From Sphingobacterium pedocola (GTDB lineage Bacteria; Bacteroidota; Bacteroidia; Sphingobacteriales; Sphingobacteriaceae), in contig NZ_MU158692.1 in the NCBI RefSeq assembly GCF_015209965.1, positions 169,311-233,310 of the forward strand: a stretch of 64,000 nt of DNA, written 5' to 3'. Positions within the stretch are counted from its first letter, which is position 1; the number at the start of each line of letters is the position of its first letter. The notes under the pieces are model-generated. The model was not told the DNA's origin. It did not search any database and saw only the letters and a program-made list of their open reading frames with translations. The translations under genes were made by a program, and so were the position numbers. Positions 51,987-59,838 of the stretch are shown one piece after another.

Positions 51987-52868
51987 TTATTTATCCTGTT
52001 CCGTGGCCAATCGCCGTATATAGTCATAATAGCTGCCCTTCACTTCGGACAATCGCTGCAATACCTCATCTTTATATATCCACTTCTTAAAGAGTGCGAT
52101 TTCCTCCAGGCATGCGACCTTAAGGGAAGTTCGTTTTTCAATCGTTTTAACAAATTCCGTAGCTTCGGACAGAGATTCGTGTGTACCGGTATCCAACCAG
52201 GCAAATCCACGTCCCAATAATTGCACCTGCAATTTCTCCTGCGATAGGAAGGTCTGATTGACGGTAGTTATTTCAAGTTCTCCTCTTGCAGATGGTCGCA
52301 CGTTCGCAGCGATCTGTACTACTTCGTTGGGATAGAAGTACAAGCCAACTACTGCGTAATGGGACTTGGGCTTAATGGGCTTTTCTTCAATACTGAGTAC
52401 TTGTCCGCTATCATCAAATTCCGCCACACCGTAGCGTTCAGGGTCTTCTACATAATATCCAAAAATTACAGCTTCCCTGCTTTTGGAAACTGTTTCTTGT
52501 GCGGCTTGTAAAAGATTTTGTAGCCCTGCTCCATAAAATATATTGTCGCCGAGTATCAAACAAACGTCATCACTACCTATGAAATCTTTCCCGATGATAA
52601 ATGCTTGTGCTAGCCCTTCAGGGTTAGGCTGCTCGGCATATTGTAATGTTATGCCGTATAACGATCCGTTTCCTAAAAGGCGCTGAAAATTAGGTAGATC
52701 CTGAGGCGTAGAAATAATCAATATTTCCCGGATACCGGCCAACATGAGAATAGAAAGGGGATAATAAATCATTGGTTTATCGTAAACCGGCAGTAGCTGC
52801 TTACTTATGACCAATGTGAGCGGATGTAAACGTGTCCCCGCCCCCCCTGCTAATATTATTCCTTTCAT
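51987..52868 (-). CDS. rfbA: Glucose-1-phosphate thymidylyltransferase
   Basis: First step of dTDP-rhamnose synthesis: joins dTTP and glucose 1-phosphate. The 293 residues show the nucleotidyltransferase signature GIILAGGAGTRLHPLT (3-18), KQLLPVYDKPMIYYPLS, LGDNIFYGAG and WLDTGTHESL. Length is normal. Last gene in the minus-strand order manC, rfbB, rfbC, rfbD, rfbA. Confidence 0.96.
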   Translation of the reverse strand: MKGIILAGGAGTRLHPLTLVISKQLLPVYDKPMIYYPLSILMLAGIREILIISTPQDLPNFQRLLGNGSLYGITLQYAEQPNPEGLAQAFIIGKDFIGSDDVCLILGDNIFYGAGLQNLLQAAQETVSKSREAVIFGYYVEDPERYGVAEFDDSGQVLSIEEKPIKPKSHYAVVGLYFYPNEVVQIAANVRPSARGELEITTVNQTFLSQEKLQVQLLGRGFAWLDTGTHESLSEATEFVKTIEKRTSLKVACLEEIALFKKWIYKDEVLQRLSEVKGSYYDYIRRLATEQDK

Positions 52869-52889
52869 TATTTTTCTGTTATAACCTTC

Positions 52890-53744
52890 TTAACTCTTCA
52901 ACTTTATTAACATTCTTTCAAGTGACGATCTCCAATCCGAAATTTCTATTCCAAATGTATTTTTAATTTTTGATTTGTCCAAAAGTGAGTATGCTGGCCT
53001 TTTAGCCGCAGTAGGATAAGCGGAAGTGGAAATGGCATCAATCTGGCAGTTTAGTCTTTGTATATCCCGGATGGCAACTGCAAAATCATACCATGAAATT
53101 TGTCCTTCATTGGAATAATGATAAATTCCAGCTATCCACTTGCCGGAATCAATAATGTAAACAATGATCTGCGCCAAATCATAAGCGTAGGTGGGGGAAC
53201 CAATCTGATCATTGATCACGGAAATTCCTTCTTGTTCGGACATCAACCGCAACATCGTTTTTACAAAATTTGTGCCGTATGTGGAATAAACCCAAGACGT
53301 ACGAATAATTATCGCTTCGGGATACCATTTGAGAATAGCCTGCTCTCCTTTCCATTTTGTCAGTCCATATACATTGAGAGGATCTACGGTGGCGTCTTCT
53401 CGTAGTGCTACAGAAGAATTTCCATCAAACACATAATCCGTAGAGATGGCGAGGAGTTTCGTTTCATTCAATCGACAATATTGCGCTATCTCTTCTGTGG
53501 CGAGATAGTTAATCTTATTTGCTAACTCTTGCTCTGCCTCCGCTTTATCCACAGCAGTATAGGCTGCAGTGTGTATAATCACATTGGGTTGATAAGTACC
53601 CAGGATATCCTGGATAATCGCGGTCTGATCCAAAGGCAATTGTTTACGATTTAGAAAATAACATTCGTAGTTCGTATTGTCCTTTAATATGTCTTGTAGT
53701 TCCGAGCCCAACTGTCCATTGGAGCCTGTAATTAATATTCTCAT
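52890..53744 (-). CDS. rfbD: dTDP-4-dehydrorhamnose reductase
   Basis: Last step to dTDP-L-rhamnose, an NADPH-dependent reduction. The 284-residue SDR protein has ITGSNGQLGSEL at the N-terminus, HTAAYTAVDKAE, STDYVFDG, and the catalytic YGLTKWKGE. ATG 53744 is chosen because the longer frame starts at a TTG lying in a -7 element. A GTG at 53759 is possible. Confidence 0.94.
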   Translation of the reverse strand: MRILITGSNGQLGSELQDILKDNTNYECYFLNRKQLPLDQTAIIQDILGTYQPNVIIHTAAYTAVDKAEAEQELANKINYLATEEIAQYCRLNETKLLAISTDYVFDGNSSVALREDATVDPLNVYGLTKWKGEQAILKWYPEAIIIRTSWVYSTYGTNFVKTMLRLMSEQEGISVINDQIGSPTYAYDLAQIIVYIIDSGKWIAGIYHYSNEGQISWYDFAVAIRDIQRLNCQIDAISTSAYPTAAKRPAYSLLDKSKIKNTFGIEISDWRSSLERMLIKLKS

Positions 53745-53771
53745 TCCTTCGTTGTTCACCTCTATAGTTGA

Positions 53772-53779
53772 CAAAGTTA
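53772..53779 (-). promoter_or_regulatory. Candidate internal promoter before rfbD
   Basis: TAACTTTG on the minus strand, 27 bases ahead of rfbD. It would allow rfbD-rfbA expression independent of manC-rfbBC. Confidence 0.4.
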
Positions 53780-53807
53780 AAAAAGGATAAAGTATATCAC
53801 CTTTACC

Positions 53808-54356
53808 TTATTCTCCAAACACTTCTTTAAAACTCGGTAAAGCTTTATCCTTATCAGATATCGTTAATTCTTCATGTGGCAATATCCAATCTATCCCTAA
53901 AGTGGGATCATTATATTTGACGCCGTGCTCCGATGTGCTGTTGTAAAAATTGTCACATTTATAAAAGAATTCGACGGTATCGGACAGCGCCACAAATCCG
54001 TGTAGAAGTCCGCGTGGGACAAATAGTTGCAAATTATTCTCTCCGGATAGCTTAACAGCATAGTGTTGTCCGAAAGTTGATGATCGCGGGCGCGCATCTA
54101 CCACAATATCCAACACTTCGCCACTTAGTACGCGTACCAACTTAGCTTGGGCGTGTTCTCCAGCTTGCGAATGCAACCCGCGCAATACGCCTTTGGTGGA
54201 GTAAGACTGGTTATCTTGTACAAATTGAGTTTCTGTACCCGTCAATTCATTAAATGTACGCGCATTGAAACTTTCAAAGAAGTATCCCCTGCTGTCGGTA
54301 TATTTTGTAGGTTCGAGGATATAACAACCATTTAGATTTGTATTCGTAATTTTCAT
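53808..54356 (-). CDS. rfbC: dTDP-4-dehydrorhamnose 3,5-epimerase
   Basis: Epimerises the keto intermediate in dTDP-rhamnose synthesis. The 182-residue cupin has SRGYFFESFNARTF, QDNQSYSTKGVLRGLHSQ with the catalytic histidine, and FVPRGLLHGFVALSD, ending with LGIDW. All expected motifs are present. Between rfbB and rfbD. Confidence 0.95.
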   Translation of the reverse strand: MKITNTNLNGCYILEPTKYTDSRGYFFESFNARTFNELTGTETQFVQDNQSYSTKGVLRGLHSQAGEHAQAKLVRVLSGEVLDIVVDARPRSSTFGQHYAVKLSGENNLQLFVPRGLLHGFVALSDTVEFFYKCDNFYNSTSEHGVKYNDPTLGIDWILPHEELTISDKDKALPSFKEVFGE

Positions 54357-54389
54357 TTATGATCGAGTTAAAAAGGTTGAGAACGTTCC

Positions 54390-55442
54390 TCATGCGCGAT
54401 ACTGCTCTTCGTAATACTTCTGGTAAGCTCCAGATGTTACGTTGTTTAACCATTCTTTATTATTCAGAAACCAATCTATTGTAATGCTTAAGCCTTCTTC
54501 GAAAGTTACGGAAGGTTTGTAACCCAGTTCTTGATTAATCTTCGTAGCATCTATCGCGTACCGAAGATCGTGCCCCGGACGGTCTTTTACAAAAGTAATC
54601 AATCGATTGGCTGTACCTACCGGACGATTTAGTTTCTCATCCAGCTGTTTGCAAAGTTCATTTACAAGGTCGATATTTTGCCACTCGTTAAAGCCTCCGA
54701 TGTTATAAGAATCGCCTTCCTTACCTTTGTGAAATACCAGGTCAATCGCCTTAGCATGATCTATTACAAAAAGCCAGTCCCGAGTATATTTACCGTCGCC
54801 ATATATGGGCAACGCCTTATTATTTAATATATTGTGAATACATAGCGGGATCAGTTTTTCGGGAAAGTGATTAGGGCCATAATTATTTGAACAGTTGGTC
54901 AAAACAACAGGTAAACCATAAGTATCATAATAGGCACGTACAAAATGGTCAGATGCTGCCTTTGAAGCAGAGTAGGGAGAATGGGGATCGTATTTAGTAT
55001 CCTCCGTAAAAAGACCAATATTGCCCAATGCTCCATACACCTCATCCGTAGACACATGATGAAAACGTTTATCTTTTTCCCTACCTCTCCAAAGTTCTTT
55101 TGCGGCATTCAGCAGATTGACCGTTCCGACTACATTGGTCATGACAAAAGCGGAAGGATTAACAATAGACCGGTCGACGTGGGATTCTGCCGCCAAATGA
55201 ATGACACCATCGGGTTTGAATGTAGTAAAGATCTGATTTACGGCTTCGACGTTAGCGATATCTGCCTTGACAAAAGTATAGTTAGGATAATCCTGAATAT
55301 CTTTAAGGTTCTCAAGATTTCCGGCGTAGGTCAACGCATCGAGGTTAACAACTCGGTATGTAGGATATTTCTTTACAAATTCACGCACAACATGGGAGCC
55401 GATAAAACCGGCGCCTCCTGTAATTAAAATGGTTTTATTCAT
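54390..55442 (-). CDS. rfbB: dTDP-glucose 4,6-dehydratase
   Basis: Second step to dTDP-rhamnose, an NAD-dependent dehydration. The 350-residue extended SDR shows ITGGAGFIGSHVVREF, HLAAESHVDRSI, STDEVYG and the catalytic YSASKAASDH, plus NNYGPNHFPEKLIP. Length is normal. Follows manC by 40 bases on the minus strand. Confidence 0.97.
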   Translation of the reverse strand: MNKTILITGGAGFIGSHVVREFVKKYPTYRVVNLDALTYAGNLENLKDIQDYPNYTFVKADIANVEAVNQIFTTFKPDGVIHLAAESHVDRSIVNPSAFVMTNVVGTVNLLNAAKELWRGREKDKRFHHVSTDEVYGALGNIGLFTEDTKYDPHSPYSASKAASDHFVRAYYDTYGLPVVLTNCSNNYGPNHFPEKLIPLCIHNILNNKALPIYGDGKYTRDWLFVIDHAKAIDLVFHKGKEGDSYNIGGFNEWQNIDLVNELCKQLDEKLNRPVGTANRLITFVKDRPGHDLRYAIDATKINQELGYKPSVTFEEGLSITIDWFLNNKEWLNNVTSGAYQKYYEEQYRA

Positions 55443-55482
55443 TTACTTCATTTAATCTTCGCCGGTGGCAATCTGTTGCATA

Positions 55483-56472
55483 CTACAGCAACGGCGAATT
55501 ATGGTGTTCCAATTCTTCATACAAGTGCTTAACATCCTGTGACGAGCGTTTATCCACAACCAATATGGCATCATCCGTATGGACAAGAATAGTGTTGTCT
55601 ACCCCTAAAAAAGAAACATATTTTTCGGTGCCAATGACCATGTTGCCACTACCGTCGACTTGGTGTCCTTTTACTTTGAGGTAATCGTACAAGGAGTCAA
55701 ACGATCCCATATCAGACCAAATAAAATTGGAAGGGATGACCTTAATACGTTCACTACGTTCCATTACAGCATAATCAATACTTTTTGAGGGTATCTTAGC
55801 TGAAAGATCTGCTGAGAACACGCCTTCTTGTGCGGACTCATATACTTCCTTAGACGCCCGGAATACTTTAGGTTCAAAACGGAACAATTCTTCAAGATAA
55901 ATGGACGCCTTAAAACAAAATATCCCCGAATTCCATAAGAAGTTCCCTTTTTTCAAAAATTCCTTTGCAGTATCTTCATTGGGTTTTTCCCGAAATGAAA
56001 GCACGTCATTTCCTTGATATTCGATATAACCATATCCAGTCTCTGGACGTGTAGGTTGGATCCCGAAGGTCACTAAAAACCCGTCTTCTGCATATTTTAC
56101 ACCTTGACGCATAATATTTTCATACGCTTCCTGATTTTCGATCAAATGATCCGATGGTGTAACGATCAGGATGTCATCTGGATCGCATGCCAGTGCCGCA
56201 AAAGCAATCGCCGCAGCGGTGTTACGAGGTGCTGCCTCGACTATTGTATGACTCGTCGCTGTGGGGAGGAATTCCCTAGCTAAGTCTACATTTTTGATTC
56301 CACCTACCATGAGGGTCTTATCTGTGACCGCCTGATTTCGGTCTACCGTTAATTCAAACAGGGATCGCCCTTCAAACAAAGGAATATATTGTTTGGGCTT
56401 TGACTTACGAGACAAAGGCCATAGACGCGATCCCACGCCTCCAGACAATATTACATTAACAACAGATGCCAT
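55483..56472 (-). CDS. manC: Mannose-1-phosphate guanylyltransferase
   Basis: Makes GDP-mannose from GTP and mannose 1-phosphate. The 329 residues are the single-domain form without the fused isomerase: ILSGGVGSRLWPLSRKSKPKQY, TPSDHLI, FREKPNEDTA, FLWNSGIF and WSDMGSFDSLYD. GDP-mannose can feed GDP-fucose synthesis (fcl lies at 14.2 kb) or be used directly. First of the sugar-nucleotide genes, 20 bases after an exonuclease gene. Confidence 0.93.
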   Translation of the reverse strand: MASVVNVILSGGVGSRLWPLSRKSKPKQYIPLFEGRSLFELTVDRNQAVTDKTLMVGGIKNVDLAREFLPTATSHTIVEAAPRNTAAAIAFAALACDPDDILIVTPSDHLIENQEAYENIMRQGVKYAEDGFLVTFGIQPTRPETGYGYIEYQGNDVLSFREKPNEDTAKEFLKKGNFLWNSGIFCFKASIYLEELFRFEPKVFRASKEVYESAQEGVFSADLSAKIPSKSIDYAVMERSERIKVIPSNFIWSDMGSFDSLYDYLKVKGHQVDGSGNMVIGTEKYVSFLGVDNTILVHTDDAILVVDKRSSQDVKHLYEELEHHNSPLL

Positions 56473-56492
56473 ATATTTATTTTCATAGATAT

Positions 56493-57011
56493 CTAAATGA
56501 TTAAAGAATCAGCTGCTCTATCTTGATGGAGATATAATAACGCACTTGCACGAGCATCGGATAGCGCATCATGATGGTCTAATGGAATGCCCATTACCTG
56601 ACAACACATACTTAATTTTGTTTTTAAGAAACCCTTTGATCTGTAAATATTGCTGGTGCAATCCCATTTTTCAGGTAGATCTAAGGTTTTGTAATTCAAC
56701 CCATAAAATTTCATCGTTCGTTGTAACACCGATCGGTCAAAAAGTTCATTATGTGCAACCATTTTTTGGTTGCATAACAAAGGTTCTAACTGTGGAAATA
56801 ATTCTTTGAAAGTAGGTGCATTCAGGGTATCTTTTGCTTTAATACCATGAACCCGCGTAGTTTGCCACATGTATTTGTTCTGTGGAGGATGTACTAAACT
56901 GTAGAATTCATTAACGATTTTCCCATCCACAACATTCACAATCCCCACAGAGCACACACTCACATAATCGGAGGTAGCTAATTCAAAATCTATTGCGGTA
57001 AATGTTTCCAT
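56493..57011 (-). CDS. DEDDh 3'-5' exonuclease
   Basis: A 172-residue exonuclease of the DNA polymerase III epsilon type. The metal-binding acids are in AIDFELA (motif I), HNELFDRSVL (II) and HDALSDARASALL (III), with the catalytic histidine before the last aspartate. It is a stand-alone domain, so it probably trims DNA or RNA ends rather than proofreading within a polymerase. ATG 57011 is chosen; the TTG further upstream lies in the promoter. Confidence 0.88.
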   Translation of the reverse strand: METFTAIDFELATSDYVSVCSVGIVNVVDGKIVNEFYSLVHPPQNKYMWQTTRVHGIKAKDTLNAPTFKELFPQLEPLLCNQKMVAHNELFDRSVLQRTMKFYGLNYKTLDLPEKWDCTSNIYRSKGFLKTKLSMCCQVMGIPLDHHDALSDARASALLYLHQDRAADSLII

Positions 57012-57017
57012 GTTGAA

Positions 57018-57025
57018 CAAAGTTA
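57018..57025 (-). promoter_or_regulatory. -7 element of the exonuclease-manC-rfb unit
   Basis: TAACTTTG on the minus strand, six bases before the ATG at 57011. The transcript would be leaderless or nearly so. Confidence 0.5.
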
Positions 57026-57096
57026 ACAATTTGATATTAGATATTAGATTTTAGTCTTGAGATATTGGATTTGTTCTTAATCCCCCTGTCTTTAGG

Positions 57097-58377
57097 CTAA
57101 TACCCATATTTATCTTTCCATTTCTCTTTTAGCGACTGCCGAAGCTTATCTTCAGCACTGTTTTTGCCAGGATTATACAATTTTGTACTAGTTAGCGTAT
57201 CGGGCATATATTCTTGGTCCACAAAATTGCCTACAAATCCGTGTGCATATTTATATTCAACGCCATAGTTTAGCTCTTTCATTAATTTGGTAGGCGCGTT
57301 CCTGAGGTGTAGTGGAACAGACAGATCCCCGGTCTGCTTCACCAGCGCCTGGGCTTTGTTGATCGCGTCGTATGAAGCATTGCTCTTGGCCGAACTCGCT
57401 AGGTAAGTAACTGTTTGCGAAAGAACAATCCGGGATTCTGGCCAACCTATTACATTGACGGCCTGAAAACAGTTATTGGCTAACAGTAGGGCATTTGGAT
57501 TAGCATTGCCAATATCTTCGGAAGCCAAGATTAACAGTCGCCGTGCGATAAAGGATGGATCTTCACCACCTTCTATCATTCGTGCCAACCAATATACAGC
57601 AGCATTTGGATCAGAACCCCGAATGGATTTAATAAAAGCCGAAATGATATCGTAATGCTGTTCGCCTGTTTTATCATAGCGCGCCATATTTTGTTGTACC
57701 TGTTGCAATACGAAATCATTTGTAATGGTCTTACCGTATGGAACGGCAGCATTCACAACAAGCTCAAATACATTCAACAAACGTCGGGCATCTCCCCCCG
57801 ATATACGAATCAACGCATCAAATTCTTCAATCTTTATGTTGTCATTTTTCAAGAACTCATCTTCCTCAATGGCTTTCTGAATCAACGAAATTAGATCCTT
57901 CTCACTTAAATTTTCTAATACATAAACCTGACAGCGGGAAAGTAATGCTGAAATCACTTCAAAAGACGGGTTCTCTGTTGTAGCACCGATAAGTGTGACC
58001 AGTCCTTTTTCGACCGCGCCCAATAGCGAATCTTGCTGGGATTTTGAAAATCGATGTATCTCATCGATAAAAAGAATTGGTTGCTCTTGGTTGAAATTCA
58101 TCAGTTGCTCGGCTTTATCGATCACTTCTCTCACATCCTTCACCCCCGATTTAATGGCGCTTAAACTGAAAAAAGGTCGCTCCAATTCTTTAGCAATCAG
58201 AAAAGCCAAACTTGTTTTCCCAACTCCCGGAGGTCCCCAAAGTATCATGGAAGGAATATTTTGCTGCGCTATTGCATTACGAAGGATGGCATCATTGCCT
58301 ACAATATGCTGCTGACCTACGTAATCGCTTAGAGTCTTAGGACGTAATCGTTCTGCTAATGGAATTCGTGTAACCAT
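57097..58377 (-). CDS. rarA: Replication-associated recombination protein RarA
   Basis: AAA+ ATPase related to clamp loaders (MgsA/WRNIP1), acting at stalled replication forks. The 426 residues have PLAERLRPKTLSDYVGQQHI, Walker A GPPGVGKTS, Walker B LFIDEIHRFSKSQQD, sensor 1 IGATTENPSF and the C-terminal tetramerisation domain (IRGSDPNAAVYWLARMIEGGEDP). The chosen ATG 58377 is fixed by a promoter inside the longer frame. Confidence 0.96.
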   Translation of the reverse strand: MVTRIPLAERLRPKTLSDYVGQQHIVGNDAILRNAIAQQNIPSMILWGPPGVGKTSLAFLIAKELERPFFSLSAIKSGVKDVREVIDKAEQLMNFNQEQPILFIDEIHRFSKSQQDSLLGAVEKGLVTLIGATTENPSFEVISALLSRCQVYVLENLSEKDLISLIQKAIEEDEFLKNDNIKIEEFDALIRISGGDARRLLNVFELVVNAAVPYGKTITNDFVLQQVQQNMARYDKTGEQHYDIISAFIKSIRGSDPNAAVYWLARMIEGGEDPSFIARRLLILASEDIGNANPNALLLANNCFQAVNVIGWPESRIVLSQTVTYLASSAKSNASYDAINKAQALVKQTGDLSVPLHLRNAPTKLMKELNYGVEYKYAHGFVGNFVDQEYMPDTLTSTKLYNPGKNSAEDKLRQSLKEKWKDKYGY

Positions 58378-58382
58378 ACATA

Positions 58383-58414
58383 CAAACTTAAGTGATTTTT
58401 TGACGAAACTCAAA
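58383..58414 (-). promoter_or_regulatory. Promoter of rarA
   Basis: TTTG (58411-58414) and TAAGTTTG (58383-58390) on the minus strand are exactly 20 bases apart. The -7 element ends five bases before the ATG. Confidence 0.7.
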
Positions 58415-58458
58415 TAGGAAGGCTTCGGTGGGCCGAAAAGAATATTACACGCACTTGT

Positions 58459-58519
58459 AAATTACGAATTCTATTTTTGATTAGGTATTCGTGAATACAA
58501 AGCATTTTACTTAAGTTTG
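58459..58519 (+). repeat. Promoter-bearing repeat, copy B (before the TPR-like gene)
   Basis: AAATTACGAATT, a T-rich tract, ATTAGGTATTCGTGAAT, CAAAGCATTTTA and CTTAAGTTTG follow one another as in copy A, with few changes and one short gap. The inverted repeat before the -7 box is imperfect (AATAC/GCATT). The -7 TAAGTTTG (58512-58519) ends 13 bases before the ATG. Confidence 0.75.
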
Positions 58520-58532
58520 ATAAAATCGTCAT

Positions 58533-59639
58533 ATGCAAAGATCATTTTTCACCATCTTTATATCTACATTAACGTCTATTTTTCAAATAGATGCCTCAAT
58601 TGCCCAGCGTAAAGAAGCTGTACTCGATCCAGCTGGATTTGTTACAAAATATAATACATCATTCGCGGGAATAGGGCCGAAAGTATATGTATTGCCTGCC
58701 CCCCGAACAAAGGAAGAAATGCTCAGAGATACATTTGCAGAAATTCTATCGTTTCAAGACAGTATACAACAGGCTATTATTTATCAACGTCTGGTGTCTG
58801 ATTTCAAATCGACCAATAATGAGGGCTTGGTAAAAACAATCGTCAACCCGCTACCGCAAGATGAACTTACCTGGAACACAGTAATTGAGAGAAATATACA
58901 ACAAGAAAACTACGGTATTGCGTACGGATTACTTAACGAATATGCTAATCAGTCGTTATCCATAGAACAGATTAACCGAGCTATCAGTCTATTGGAAAGC
59001 GCCCTACAACATGCAAATAAACAACAAAACATACACGATCGTGGAATTATTCAATCCAACCTTTCGTCCTTATTAATTTATTCTAAGAAGTTTATAGAAG
59101 CTGGTAATTATGAAGAAGCATATTATCAACAAGCGGTAAAGGATAAGAGTATAGTGGAGCAGGCCGAATCGCTGGTTAAAATCGCGAAAATTCAAGCGCA
59201 GGATAAGGATTTCAAATCCGCGGAAAACACCATTATCCGAAAAGCCATCCCATTGTTTAATAGAAGTAAACATTACGAAGGGAAAATACTGGCCTGGCAG
59301 GAGTTGGCTAGCATTTACCAGATGCAAAACAAACATACTGAAGCACAGTGGTTTTTGATACAGGCGCGTGATCTGGCCGAGACAAAAAAATTCCCGAATG
59401 AACTCGCCGAGATAGAGTACATGCTGGCTTCGTCCAAATTCATACAAAAAAACTATAGTGTCGCCAAAAAAGAGCTAGACAGAGCGAATAACCTTGCCCG
59501 TAAAGAGAATAACAAGTTGTTGCAGTTGGCCATCGTCGAAAAACTGGGTCGTATCAACATGATCCAGCACAACACCGATGATGCCGCAGAGAATCTGGAA
59601 CATTATTGGGCGTTAAGAGCAGAGCTTTTTTTGAGATAA
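58533..59639 (+). CDS. Secreted TPR-like helical-repeat protein
   Basis: A 368-residue protein with a signal peptide (cut near ASIAQ) and a long helical mature part. Repeats such as YEEAYYQQAVKDKSIVEQAESLVKIAKIQ, EGKILAWQELASIYQMQNKHTEAQWFLIQARDL and FPNELAEIEYMLASSKFIQKNYSVAKKELDRA have the spacing of tetratricopeptide units. No enzymatic domain is seen. Role unknown; such proteins often scaffold sensor kinases in Bacteroidota, but no kinase follows. Divergent from rarA, with a promoter repeat between. Confidence 0.72.
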   Translation: MQRSFFTIFISTLTSIFQIDASIAQRKEAVLDPAGFVTKYNTSFAGIGPKVYVLPAPRTKEEMLRDTFAEILSFQDSIQQAIIYQRLVSDFKSTNNEGLVKTIVNPLPQDELTWNTVIERNIQQENYGIAYGLLNEYANQSLSIEQINRAISLLESALQHANKQQNIHDRGIIQSNLSSLLIYSKKFIEAGNYEEAYYQQAVKDKSIVEQAESLVKIAKIQAQDKDFKSAENTIIRKAIPLFNRSKHYEGKILAWQELASIYQMQNKHTEAQWFLIQARDLAETKKFPNELAEIEYMLASSKFIQKNYSVAKKELDRANNLARKENNKLLQLAIVEKLGRINMIQHNTDDAAENLEHYWALRAELFLR

Positions 59640-59659
59640 CTGTTTTTTAACTAAATTTG
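59630..59659 (+). promoter_or_regulatory. Candidate promoter of the C-terminal processing protease
   Basis: TTTG at 59630-59633 and TAAATTTG at 59652-59659 are 18 bases apart, overlapping the end of the TPR-like gene. The leader to the protease would be about 170 bases, unusually long here. Confidence 0.35.
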
Positions 59660-59838
59660 CGAAATCAATCTTACCGTAGGTCAGCGTACTACGAAAGTTA
59701 CAAAAAAATCGACGCATTTCAGTAATTTATTACGTTAGGCAGATATAAGCTTGACATTTTTTTAACTAAATTTAGCCCTTACAAGATTTGGAGAGAATTT
59801 TGCAAAGGAAAAGAATGATATTTAATACAACGATATAT

